From NCBI RefSeq assembly GCF_000479045.1, contig NZ_KI518090.1, positions 1-64,000 of the forward strand: DNA of 64,000 nt, read 5' to 3'. Below, one piece after another: positions 55,259 through 64,000 of the stretch. A model generated the notes under the pieces. That model was not told where the DNA came from, made no database searches, and saw only the letters and a list, made by a program, of their open reading frames with translations. The translations under genes were made by a program, and so were the position numbers. The stretch's first letter is position 1; each line of letters opens with the position of its first letter. Source of the stretch: Cetobacterium somerae ATCC BAA-474 (GTDB taxonomy: Bacteria; Fusobacteriota; Fusobacteriia; Fusobacteriales; Fusobacteriaceae).

Positions 55259-55717
55259 ATGAAGTTAGATTTAGAAAGCGTAAAAAAATTAGCTAAAAGT
55301 ATAGAGGAGCATAATCTTTCTGAAATTAGTATAGAAGTTAATGGAACAAAGCTTACTATGAAAAAGGAAGAACTAAGACAAGAGGTAGTAACTTCAAATA
55401 TTAAGTACGTAGAACAACCGACTTTAACTAATAAAGAGATAGAAATTGAAGAAATAGAATCTTCAGAAGAAGTAGTTGTAGAAGGAAAAGAGATTGTTTC
55501 TCCAATGGTTGGAACATATTACTCAGCACCTTCACCTGACTCAGAAGACTTTGTAAAAATTGGAGATAAAGTAGAGGTAGGAGATACAGTATGTATAGTT
55601 GAGGCTATGAAAATGATGAACGAAGTAAAATCATCAGTAGCAGGAACTGTTGTAGCTTTGAGAGCAGAGAATGGAAAAGTAGTAAAAAAAGGTGACATAT
55701 TATTTTTAGTAAAATAA
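55259..55717 (+). CDS. accB: Biotin carboxyl carrier protein of acetyl-CoA carboxylase
   Basis: This 152-residue carrier has the biotin-accepting Lys118 in EAMKM, preceded by a Glu/Val-rich linker and the IVSPMVGTYYSAPSPDSEDF thumb region typical of AccB. The N-terminal LESVKKLAKSIEEHNL segment supports AccB rather than a decarboxylase biotin subunit, though oxaloacetate decarboxylase carriers of Fusobacteria are a possible alternative. accC is not adjacent. It closes the 12-gene operon. Confidence 0.85.
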   Translation: MKLDLESVKKLAKSIEEHNLSEISIEVNGTKLTMKKEELRQEVVTSNIKYVEQPTLTNKEIEIEEIESSEEVVVEGKEIVSPMVGTYYSAPSPDSEDFVKIGDKVEVGDTVCIVEAMKMMNEVKSSVAGTVVALRAENGKVVKKGDILFLVK

Positions 55718-55741
55718 GGAAAGCTAACAGCTTTCCTTTTT
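55716..55741 (+). terminator. Terminator after accB
   Basis: AAGGAAAGCT (55716-55725) pairs perfectly with AGCTTTCCTT (55729-55738) around AAC, followed by T. The 5' arm begins in the stop codon. Confidence 0.85.
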
Positions 55742-55779
55742 ATTCTTTATTAAAGTGCTGGTTTAAAAAGCACAGTATA

Positions 55780-55808
55780 TTGTTTTTTATGGAGAATTAT
55801 GGTAGAAT
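55780..55808 (+). promoter_or_regulatory. Promoter for the second CNNM gene
   Basis: TTGTTT (55780-55785) is followed after 17 bases by TAGAAT (55803-55808). A separate GTGCT/AGCAC inverted repeat lies just upstream (55755-55773). Confidence 0.5.
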
Positions 55809-55852
55809 ATATAAGCATTCAATTTAAAAAATAAGGAAGGTGTATTATAAAG

Positions 55853-57112
55853 TTGGACACGTATCGTGATATTATTATATTAGTTGTATTAATTTTACTA
55901 TCTGGTTTTTTTTCAGCCTCAGAAACAGCATTAACATCTTTTAAAACAACAGATTTAGAAGATATTGAGAAGTCGAATAAGAAAACAGCACATTTATTGA
56001 AAAAGTGGTTAAAAAGTCCAAATGAGATTTTAACAGGTATGCTTTTAGGAAATAATATAGTAAATATTTTAGGATCATCTATTGCAACTGCTTTAGCAAT
56101 TAATATAATGGGGAATTCTCCTAGAAGTTTGGCTATCGTAACAGGGATTATGACAGTTTTAATTCTTATATTTGGAGAAATAACACCGAAAATAATGGCC
56201 AAAAATAATTCTAAAGGTTTCTCAAAATTAGTAATTGGTCCTATGTATTATTTTGGATTATTAATGAAACCAATTGTAAAAATATTGATGTGGACATCTA
56301 TATTAATTGGTAGAATTTTAGGAGTTGAAGTAAAAACTGAAAATATAATGTTTACAGAAGAGGATTTAATATCTTTTGTAAATGTAGGTGAAGCTGAGGG
56401 TATTATAGAAGAAGAGGAAAAAGAAATGATTCACTCAATTGTAGGATTAGGTGAAACTAATGCAAAAGAAATTATGACACCTAGAACATCAATGTTTGCA
56501 GTTGAAGGAAATAAAACTTTAGATGATATTTGGGAAGAGATGATAGAAGCTGGATTCTCAAGAATACCTGTATATGAAGAGACTATTGATAATATTATAG
56601 GTGTTTTATATACTAAAGATGTTTTAAATTACTTAAAAGCACATAGCACAGATACTCAAGTTAAAGAGTTAGTAAGAGAGGCTTACTATGTTCCTGAAAC
56701 AAAGTCAATTATAGAAATTTTACAAGAATTTAAAAGTAAAAAAGTTCATATTGCACTTGTATTAGATGAGTATGGTGGTATTGGTGGAGTTTTAACAATA
56801 GAAGACTTATTAGAAGAGATTGTTGGAGAAATTCGTGATGAGTTTGATAATGAAGAGGAAGAAAGCATTAAAGAGATTGATGATAATAGATATGAAGTTG
56901 ATGCAATGCTTGATATAGAAACAATAAATAAAAGTTTAAATATTGATTTACCAATATCAGAGGATTACGAAAGTTTAGGCGGATTAATAATGTCAGAGCT
57001 TGGAAAAATTCCTGCAATAGGAGATATTGTAGACTTTCAAGATGTTAAGTTGGTAGTAGTTGAGGTTGAGAAGATGAGAGTGTCTAAGGTAGAGATACAA
57101 AGAGGAGAATAA
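55853..57112 (+). CDS. CNNM/CorC-type (HlyC/CorC) membrane transporter, second copy
   Basis: This 419-residue protein has a DUF21/CNNM transmembrane domain (LSGFFSASETALTS, about 18-31), two CBS domains (about 200-325) and a CorC_HlyC domain (about 335-415). It is a more classical family member than the copy at 3989-5299, with MTPRTSMF and VLDEYGGIGGVLTIEDLLEEIVGEI. It probably takes part in divalent-cation homeostasis. The start is a TTG at 55853; the GGAAGG site is 12 bases away, longer than usual, so a nearby non-standard start is possible. Confidence 0.88.
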   Translation: MDTYRDIIILVVLILLSGFFSASETALTSFKTTDLEDIEKSNKKTAHLLKKWLKSPNEILTGMLLGNNIVNILGSSIATALAINIMGNSPRSLAIVTGIMTVLILIFGEITPKIMAKNNSKGFSKLVIGPMYYFGLLMKPIVKILMWTSILIGRILGVEVKTENIMFTEEDLISFVNVGEAEGIIEEEEKEMIHSIVGLGETNAKEIMTPRTSMFAVEGNKTLDDIWEEMIEAGFSRIPVYEETIDNIIGVLYTKDVLNYLKAHSTDTQVKELVREAYYVPETKSIIEILQEFKSKKVHIALVLDEYGGIGGVLTIEDLLEEIVGEIRDEFDNEEEESIKEIDDNRYEVDAMLDIETINKSLNIDLPISEDYESLGGLIMSELGKIPAIGDIVDFQDVKLVVVEVEKMRVSKVEIQRGE

Positions 57113-57115
57113 AAG

Positions 57116-57775
57116 ATGAAAAGAGTAAAAGCCAGTTTTTATAGTGGGCTAATTGCTATATTACCTATAGTTATTACAGTATATATTTTTAACTGGATAT
57201 TTCAAATTTTCTTAAACTTATTGCAAGATTCTGTTTTAACAGTAGCAATAAGAAAGATTGTTTTACAAACTGGATTAGGAAAAGAACAAGATCTTCATTT
57301 ATATACTCAAATACTTATAAATGTTTTATCTTTTGTAACTTTGATATTATTATTAATAGCTATAGGAACAGCTATGAGAGTATTTTTATTTAAAAAAATT
57401 GGAGCTTTTTTAAACAATCTTTTAGTAAAAATACCATTATTTAGTCAGATATATAGTACAATAACTCAAATAATATCTCTATTTGCATCAGATAGACAAA
57501 AATCATACCAAAAAGTTGTGATGTTTGAATATCCTAGACATGGGATTTATAGTATCGGATTTATGACTTCAGATAGTAATCATTTTGTAGAAGAGGTAAC
57601 TGGTGAGGAGATGTGTAATGTATTTTTACCGACATCACCAAATCCTACTTCAGGGATGTTCATAGTTTTAAAAAAATCAGAAGTAAGAGTTTTAGATTTA
57701 AAAGTAGATGACGCAATAAAGCTTATAATTTCAGGAGGAGTAATATTACCACCAAATAATAAAAAGGAGAACTAA
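57116..57775 (+). CDS. DUF502 membrane protein
   Basis: This 219-residue protein has two transmembrane segments (about 10-32 and 68-92) and a soluble C-terminal domain. The SGLIAILPIVITVYIFNW opening, the PLFSQIYSTITQI stretch, the PTSPNPTSGM motif and a late ISGG are characteristic of the DUF502 family, whose function is unknown. It lies 3 bases after the CNNM gene and is followed without a gap by the TPR lipoprotein. Confidence 0.85.
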   Translation: MKRVKASFYSGLIAILPIVITVYIFNWIFQIFLNLLQDSVLTVAIRKIVLQTGLGKEQDLHLYTQILINVLSFVTLILLLIAIGTAMRVFLFKKIGAFLNNLLVKIPLFSQIYSTITQIISLFASDRQKSYQKVVMFEYPRHGIYSIGFMTSDSNHFVEEVTGEEMCNVFLPTSPNPTSGMFIVLKKSEVRVLDLKVDDAIKLIISGGVILPPNNKKEN

Positions 57776-58564
57776 ATGTGGAAATATCTTTTTTTAGTTT
57801 TTGTACTAATTGGTTGTAGCAATAGTGAGGTAGTAAAGACAACGAAAAATCTTGAAACAAAAAATGAAAAGTATCTATTACTTAAGGGAGCTAACTTGTA
57901 TTCTTTAGGTAAAAAAAGTGAAGCGTTAGAAATATATGAGGAAATACTAAAGATTAATAGTAAAAATAGTGTAGCACTAAGAGAAAAAGCAATAATTGAA
58001 GGGCAACTTGGGAATATAGTTCAAGCAGAAAAAGATTTAAATAGAGCTTTGGCACTTAATCCTAAAGATAATTTAACTTTGAAGAATTTAGGTTATTTAA
58101 ATTTTGAAAAAAGAGATTATGGTAAAAGTTCTAAGTATTTAAAAAGTGTGTCTAAAGATTTTATGAATGATCAAGATTATTTTATTTTAGGATATATAGA
58201 GTTTTTGAATGGGAACTATTTAAATTCTTTAAAGTATTATGAATATGTAGAGGATGATGAAATATTTAATAATAGTTTGTTTTTTGATTCATATTTAAAT
58301 AATTTAAAAAGAGTAGATAGTTTAAAGAAAGATTCATATTTAAAAATCGAAAATAAAATTAAATATAATAAAGTTAATACAATAAAATTATCAAATTTTT
58401 ATAGTTTATCTTTAGATAAAGATGATTATTCAGAAAGAGTTTTAAAGAATTATTTAACTTATAATGATATTGATAAAGAAGTAGTAGAAAAATTAATAAA
58501 CATATACTATAAAAATGGAGATAAAGTAAAGGAAAAAGAAGCTTTAAATTTAATTTTCAATTAG
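57776..58564 (+). CDS. TPR-repeat lipoprotein
   Basis: This 262-residue protein has a lipoprotein signal (FVLIGCSN, Cys about residue 14) and then at least three tetratricopeptide repeats (about 34-135), including the clear NSVALREKAIIEGQLGNIVQAE and LNPKDNLTLKNLGYLNFEKRD. It is probably a protein-binding scaffold at the periplasmic face of a membrane. The start is immediately after the DUF502 stop codon. Confidence 0.78.
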   Translation: MWKYLFLVFVLIGCSNSEVVKTTKNLETKNEKYLLLKGANLYSLGKKSEALEIYEEILKINSKNSVALREKAIIEGQLGNIVQAEKDLNRALALNPKDNLTLKNLGYLNFEKRDYGKSSKYLKSVSKDFMNDQDYFILGYIEFLNGNYLNSLKYYEYVEDDEIFNNSLFFDSYLNNLKRVDSLKKDSYLKIENKIKYNKVNTIKLSNFYSLSLDKDDYSERVLKNYLTYNDIDKEVVEKLINIYYKNGDKVKEKEALNLIFN

Positions 58565-58616
58565 TATAGATAATTTATGATAAATTTTTAAAAGAGTAAT
58601 ATTTAGGAGGAATTAA

Positions 58617-59129
58617 ATGGATTTAAAAAAATATGTAGCATTAGTAGAGGATTATCCAAAACCAGGAATAAAATTTAGAGATATAACTCCGCTAATGGGA
58701 AATGGTGAAGCATATAAATATGCAACAGATAAGGTTGTAGAGTTTGCAAAGGAACACAATATAGATTTAGTTGTAGGACCAGAAGCAAGAGGATTTATAT
58801 TTGGATGTCCAGTATCTTATGCTTTAGGAGTTGGATTTGCTCCAGTTAGAAAACCAGGAAAATTACCAAGAGAGGTAATCGAGTATGCATATGATTTAGA
58901 ATACGGTTCAAATGTTTTATGTATGCATAAAGATTCTGTAAAACCTGGACAAAGAGTATTAATAGTTGATGATTTATTAGCAACTGGAGGAACTATAGAA
59001 GCTACTGTAAAATTAATAGAAGAATTAGGTGGAGTAGTAGCAGGATTAGCATTTTTAATTGAACTAGAAGACTTAAAAGGTAAAGAGAAATTAGAAGGTT
59101 ATCCAGTATTAACTTTAATGAAGTATTAA
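58617..59129 (+). CDS. apt: Adenine phosphoribosyltransferase
   Basis: This 170-residue enzyme salvages adenine to AMP using PRPP. The PRPP loop is [13 protein letters not shown] (about 119-131), and the N-terminal [15 protein letters not shown] and GPEARGF segments are typical. It links to the window's guanine-sensing purine permease in purine salvage. It is followed by a strong hairpin, then relA. Confidence 0.95.
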   Translation: MDLKKYVALVEDYPKPGIKFRDITPLMGNGEAYKYATDKVVEFAKEHNIDLVVGPEARGFIFGCPVSYALGVGFAPVRKPGKLPREVIEYAYDLEYGSNVLCMHKDSVKPGQRVLIVDDLLATGGTIEATVKLIEELGGVVAGLAFLIELEDLKGKEKLEGYPVLTLMKY

Positions 59130-59137
59130 TAACTTTT

Positions 59138-59163
59138 AAGGCGGCACAAACTAGTGTCGCCTT
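59138..59163 (+). terminator. Hairpin between apt and relA
   Basis: AAGGCGGCAC (59138-59147) pairs with GTGTCGCCTT (59154-59163), 10 pairs including one G-U. The following T-tract is short (ATTTGT). Only 33 bases separate it from the relA start. Confidence 0.7.
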
Positions 59164-59196
59164 ATTTGTATAGGATTATTAAAAAAGAGGTGTATT

Positions 59197-61377
59197 ATGA
59201 AATATTGGCAAGAAATAGAAAGTGAAATAGATAAGCACAATTTAAAAGTGGACAAAGAAAAGATCAGAATGGCTTTCTTTTTTGCAGAAGAATGCCATAT
59301 AGGACAATACAGAAAATCTGGTGACAGCTATATAATACATCCTGTAGAAGTAACCAAAATATTAATAGATATGAAGATGGATACAGAGGGAATAATAGCA
59401 GGAATACTTCATGATATAGTTGAAGATACACTGATAACTATAGCAGATATAAAGTATAACTTTGGAGACGAAGTTGCCCATCTTGTAGATGGAGTTACAA
59501 AATTAGACCATTTACCTAATGGAACTAAAAAACAGGATGAAAATATTAGAAAAATGATAATAGCAATGGCAAAAGATGTTAGAGTTATTATTATAAAATT
59601 GGCAGATAGACTTCATAATATGAGGACTTTAAAGTTTATGCCACCAGAAAAACAAAAAAGAATTGCTCAAGAAACTCTTTCTATATATGCCCCTTTAGCT
59701 CATAGATTAGGTATAGCAAAGATAAAGTGGGAATTAGAGGATATGTCTTTACATTATTTAGAACCAGAAAAATATAAAGATATAAAAGCATTAATTGATG
59801 AAAAAAAAGACGAGAGAAAAAAATATTTAGAAGAGATGGTAAATAATATAACTCGTTTGTTAAATGAAGTACAAATATATGCAAAAGTTAAAGGAAGATT
59901 TAAACATTTTTATAGTATTTATAAAAAAATGTTTGAAAAAGGCAAAGATTTTGATGGAATTTATGATTTAATAGGTATTAGAATTATTTTAAATACAGAA
60001 GCAGAATGTTACAATACTTTAGGAGTTATACATAGTAATTACAGACCTGTTCCTGGAAGATTTAAGGATTATATAGCGGTTCCTAAATCAAATAACTATC
60101 AATCAATTCATACAACAATTGTAGGACCTTTGGGAAAATTTGTTGAGATTCAAATTAGAACTGAAGATATGGATAGAGTAGCTGAAGAGGGAGTTGCAGC
60201 TCACTGGAGTTATAAAGAAAATAAAAAAATAAGTAAAAAAGATCAAGTTTATGGATGGCTTAGAAATATTGTAGAGTTAAATCAAGGTGCAGAAAATACT
60301 GAAGAATTTATTAAAGAAGTAACTGGAGATATAGTAAAAGAGACGGTATTTGTATTTTCTCCAAAAGGAGATGTTATTGAGTTAGCTCAAGGTGCTACAC
60401 CAATAGATTTTGCTTTTAATATTCATACAGAGATTGGGATAAAGTGTGTAGGTGCAAAAGTTAATGGAAAAATAGTTCCATTGGATTACAAATTAAATAA
60501 TGGTGATCGAGTAGAAGTTATTACATCTAAAACTGGTAGAGGACCTGGAAATGATTGGTTAGATATTGTAGCTACACAAAGTGCAAAAAGTAAAATAAAA
60601 AAATGGTTAAAAGACCAAAAACTTGATGAAAATATTAAAGTTGGAAAAGAGCTTATCGAAAAAGAAGTTGGAAAATTAGGAATGACTTTAAAAGAGTTTG
60701 AAGATAGCCCAATTCTAAAAAAGCATTTAGAGAAACATAATATACCAACAATGAGTGATTTCTATTTCCATATGGGAGAGACAAAAAGTAAAGTAGATGT
60801 AGTTGTTGCTAAATTAAAGATAGAGCAAGAAAAAAGTAAAGCGTATATAGAAAGTAATCTAGAAGATTTTATTAAAGAGCCTATAAAGAAAAAATCAGCA
60901 AAAAAGGATGATCAAGGAATTATAATTGATGGGACAGAAAATACTCTAATAAGATTTGCAAGATGTTGTACACCTCTTCCTGGAGATGATATAGGTGGAT
61001 ATGTAACAAAATTAACAGGAATTGCAATTCATAGAAAAGATTGTCCAAATTATATTTCAATGGTTAACCATGATCCTGCAAGAGTTATAGATGTTAATTG
61101 GGATGAGAGACTTTTAGAAGCACCTTCGAAAAAAAATAGATATACTTTTGCTTTTACAATAAAAGCTATAGATAGACAAAATATACTTATGGATGTTGTA
61201 ACAATGATTTCAAACCATAAAATAAATGTATTATCTTTAAACTCTCATAATATAAAAAAGGGATTAGATACAATTGCAATTATAAAAGTGACTGTTGAGT
61301 TAAATAATAAAGATGAGTATAAACAATTAGTTAGTCATCTATTAAAAATAAAAGATGTAATGTCAGTAGAAAGATAG
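59197..61377 (+). CDS. Bifunctional (p)ppGpp synthetase/hydrolase (RelA/SpoT)
   Basis: This 726-residue stringent-response enzyme makes and removes (p)ppGpp. The hydrolase HD domain is intact, with His48 and HDIVEDT (72-78). The synthetase domain follows (about 240-350, YDLIGIRIIL and PKSNNYQSIHT), then TGS (about 390-450, VFSPKGDVIEL), a helical/zinc-finger-like region with CCTPLPGDDI near 590, and an ACT domain (about 650-726). Intact HD residues argue for the Rel (bifunctional) type rather than synthetase-only RelA. Confidence 0.94.
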   Translation: MKYWQEIESEIDKHNLKVDKEKIRMAFFFAEECHIGQYRKSGDSYIIHPVEVTKILIDMKMDTEGIIAGILHDIVEDTLITIADIKYNFGDEVAHLVDGVTKLDHLPNGTKKQDENIRKMIIAMAKDVRVIIIKLADRLHNMRTLKFMPPEKQKRIAQETLSIYAPLAHRLGIAKIKWELEDMSLHYLEPEKYKDIKALIDEKKDERKKYLEEMVNNITRLLNEVQIYAKVKGRFKHFYSIYKKMFEKGKDFDGIYDLIGIRIILNTEAECYNTLGVIHSNYRPVPGRFKDYIAVPKSNNYQSIHTTIVGPLGKFVEIQIRTEDMDRVAEEGVAAHWSYKENKKISKKDQVYGWLRNIVELNQGAENTEEFIKEVTGDIVKETVFVFSPKGDVIELAQGATPIDFAFNIHTEIGIKCVGAKVNGKIVPLDYKLNNGDRVEVITSKTGRGPGNDWLDIVATQSAKSKIKKWLKDQKLDENIKVGKELIEKEVGKLGMTLKEFEDSPILKKHLEKHNIPTMSDFYFHMGETKSKVDVVVAKLKIEQEKSKAYIESNLEDFIKEPIKKKSAKKDDQGIIIDGTENTLIRFARCCTPLPGDDIGGYVTKLTGIAIHRKDCPNYISMVNHDPARVIDVNWDERLLEAPSKKNRYTFAFTIKAIDRQNILMDVVTMISNHKINVLSLNSHNIKKGLDTIAIIKVTVELNNKDEYKQLVSHLLKIKDVMSVER

Positions 61378-62553
<1,176 letters not shown>

Positions 62554-62555
62554 AA

Positions 62556-62584
62556 AAAAGCTGACTTTTTTAAGTCAGCTTTTT
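62556..62584. terminator. Bidirectional terminator between tgt and the 70-residue gene
   Basis: AAAAGCTGACTT (62556-62567) pairs with AAGTCAGCTTTT (62572-62583), with A-run and T-run flanks. It serves both convergent transcripts. Confidence 0.9.
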
Positions 62585-62595
62585 CTCTATTTAAA

Positions 62596-62808
62596 TTATA
62601 AACTATATTTTGTAAACTTAGTTTTAAACTCATCTTCAGATCTAACAAAAAGTTTTTCATTTCCTTCTGAATCTAGAACTTCTTCAGAAAAAACTCTGTA
62701 TAGATACATAATTTGTCCATCTTGTTCATTAGTACAATTTAATATATTATAATTTAAAACTTCATAAAGTTTACTATTTTTATTATTTTTCCAAAGATTT
62801 TTGTTCAT
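62596..62808 (-). CDS. Small conserved-looking protein, possibly DUF1653-like
   Basis: This 70-residue protein has a GGAG site before its ATG (62808) and lies 9 bases downstream of ansA in the same direction, so it is a real operon member. It carries a hydrophobic strand (IMYLYRVFSEE) and ends with KLFVRSEDEFKTKF. That pattern, YR...LWVRP.EMF in the family, is reminiscent of DUF1653, but the match is weak. No membrane segment is seen. Function unknown. Confidence 0.55.
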   Translation of the reverse strand: MNKNLWKNNKNSKLYEVLNYNILNCTNEQDGQIMYLYRVFSEEVLDSEGNEKLFVRSEDEFKTKFTKYSL

Positions 62809-62817
62809 AGCACTCCT

Positions 62818-63849
62818 TCAAACAGTTATTTCACCACATAAATCAGATTCCATAAAAACTTTAATTTCTTCAATAGGAAGATTTTTTCCTAATAAATACA
62901 TTAACTTGGTTATGGCTGCTTCTGGAGTCATATCTCCACCGCTGATTACTCCAATACTTTTTAATGCGCTACTAGCTTCATATAATCCCATTTTGACAGC
63001 ACCAGTTGCACATTGAGTAATATTAACAACAACAACTCCTGAATCAATAATAGATTTTAAAGCTGAAACAAAATTATCAGTAGTTGGAGCATTACCATTT
63101 CCATAAGTTTTTAAAATAACTCCCTTTATTTCAGAATGAGATTCTACAAGTGTTTTTATATATTGAGGATTCATTCCAGGGAAAATCTCAACAATAAGTA
63201 TATTACTGTTGATAGAAGAATCTGTATAAAACTCATTTTTAGGCATATCTAAAACCTTTTTATCATGAATTTTAATTTCACATCCAATCTCTCCCAAAGC
63301 TCTATAATTTGGTGAAGCAAACCCAAAATAATTTGTAGCATCAATTTTTCTAGCTCGATTTCCTCTCAATAACTCATCTCTAAAACAGATTGTAACTTCA
63401 GGTATACTTTTAACACCGTATATTCTATTACCTGCAATTTGAATAGATGTAATTAAATTTTGAAGTGCATCACTTCTTGGTGTAACTAAAGGAACTTGAG
63501 ACCCAGTTAAAACCACAGGTTTATCAAGATTTTTAAGCATAAAAGATAGAGCTGAAGCTGTAAAAGCCATAGTATCAGTTCCATGTAAAATTACAAATCC
63601 TCTGTAGTCATAATAATTTTTTTCTATAATTTTAACAATATCAATCCAAATTTCAGGATTCATATCTGAAGAATCAATTAAAGTTGAAATTTGACAGTAG
63701 TCAGCAGGAAATCTTTCTAAAATAGGATGATTTTTAGCTACTTCAAACCAATTTTTAGCAGGTCTTAAAGGACTATTAGGATTATTTTCCTCGCTGTTGA
63801 CCATACCAATAGTGCCCCCAGTATTTATGATAAGAATTTTTTCTAACAT
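62818..63849 (-). CDS. ansA: Type I L-asparaginase
   Basis: This 343-residue enzyme hydrolyses L-asparagine to aspartate and ammonia. The catalytic Thr13 is in NTGGTIGM and the second site is in LHGTDTMAFTASALSFML (about 89-106, Thr and Asp). The Lys of the triad lies in a conserved VVLTGSQVP context downstream. There is no signal peptide, so it is cytoplasmic (type I). It is preceded by purA with only a hairpin between them, and followed by the 70-residue gene. Confidence 0.92.
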   Translation of the reverse strand: MLEKILIINTGGTIGMVNSEENNPNSPLRPAKNWFEVAKNHPILERFPADYCQISTLIDSSDMNPEIWIDIVKIIEKNYYDYRGFVILHGTDTMAFTASALSFMLKNLDKPVVLTGSQVPLVTPRSDALQNLITSIQIAGNRIYGVKSIPEVTICFRDELLRGNRARKIDATNYFGFASPNYRALGEIGCEIKIHDKKVLDMPKNEFYTDSSINSNILIVEIFPGMNPQYIKTLVESHSEIKGVILKTYGNGNAPTTDNFVSALKSIIDSGVVVVNITQCATGAVKMGLYEASSALKSIGVISGGDMTPEAAITKLMYLLGKNLPIEEIKVFMESDLCGEITV

Positions 63850-63870
63850 TTAGCTCCTCCTAAAATTAAT

Positions 63871-63888
63871 CCCCTAGTAAACTAGGGG
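63871..63888 (-). terminator. Hairpin between purA and ansA
   Basis: CCCCTAGT (63871-63878) pairs with ACTAGGGG (63881-63888). On the minus strand a short T-rich tail follows (ATTAATTTT). Only 21 bases separate it from the ansA start, so no promoter fits between. Confidence 0.65.
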
Positions 63889-63897
63889 ATTGATTTC

Positions 63898-64000
63898 TTA
63901 TATATCTTTTAAGAATATGTTTTGACTTCTATCAGGACCAACAGAAACAACAGTTATTTGACATCCTAAATACTCTTCAACTCTAGCAAGGTATTTTTTA
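63898..64000 (-). CDS. purA: Adenylosuccinate synthetase, C-terminal end (cut by window edge)
   Basis: The last 33 residues before the stop at 63898 are visible, including VEEYLGCQITVVSVGPDR and the ending FLKDI. The GPDR motif and its distance to the C-terminus match the end of PurA, which makes adenylosuccinate from IMP and aspartate. The rest of the gene lies beyond the window. Asparaginase downstream supplies aspartate, a substrate of PurA, which gives a simple metabolic reason for the pairing. Confidence 0.85.
   Translation of the reverse strand, partial: KKYLARVEEYLGCQITVVSVGPDRSQNIFLKDI

Overview
The window looks like core chromosome of a low-GC, anaerobic, outer-membrane-bearing bacterium, most probably of the phylum Fusobacteriota (Fusobacterium or Cetobacterium type; genus not decided). 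The very A+T-rich DNA, low-GC Gram-positive-like gene content (KtrAB, Rex, NrdR, RelA/SpoT, a guanine riboswitch) and strong AGGAGG ribosome sites occur together with diderm genes (TamB, BamA, Skp/OmpH, LpxD, a LolA-like protein). Gene density is high. I found no insertion sequence, prophage, CRISPR array, rRNA or tRNA, and no clearly broken gene. Two genes are cut by the window edges: an AsmA-like membrane protein at the left and purA at the right.

Layout. 1-9.7 kb holds, mostly on the minus strand, an AsmA-like protein, FabG, a ClC chloride transporter, a fumarase-malic enzyme operon, PTS IIA(Glc) and threonine aldolase, with dapF and a CNNM/CorC-like transporter on the plus strand. 9.7-17.4 kb is a transporter island: a guanine-riboswitch-controlled purine permease, two closely similar BrnQ carriers in opposite orientation flanking an AgcS alanine symporter and an RHH-WYL regulator, and a formate/nitrite channel. 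17.4-27.1 kb carries an SDR, aroK, a DUF1904 protein and an M16 protease on the minus strand, then a DUF4015 lipoprotein, truB, typA and an ankyrin lipoprotein on the plus strand.

27.2-39.9 kb is one long plus-strand run: ktrB-ktrA-mnmG-rsmG-tamB-bamA-skp-lpxD, linking potassium uptake, tRNA/rRNA modification and outer-membrane biogenesis. 40-47.7 kb holds a DUF2344 protein, serS, a small membrane protein, class II aldolase and a three-gene NAD(H)-linked [FeFe]-hydrogenase operon. 47.8-55.7 kb is a compact 12-gene operon from a PepT-like peptidase through mreC, recO, ptsN-like, nrdR, aroQ, fmt, rex, folD and an ACT protein to accB. 55.8-62.6 kb holds a second CNNM transporter, DUF502 and TPR proteins, apt, relA/spoT and tgt. 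The right end, on the minus strand, is purA (partial), ansA and a 70-residue protein.

Together the genes describe a fermenter that takes up amino acids and purines, interconverts malate and fumarate, exchanges electrons between NADH/ferredoxin and H2, and may exchange formate. The most unusual signals are regulatory RNA structures between genes: a complete guanine riboswitch with a mutually exclusive antiterminator, a terminator in the leader of the second brnQ, two alternative hairpins between crr and the fumarase genes, a hairpin over the ribosome site of the WYL gene, and several intercistronic hairpins with no room for a promoter behind them. No clearly new multi-gene system was found.
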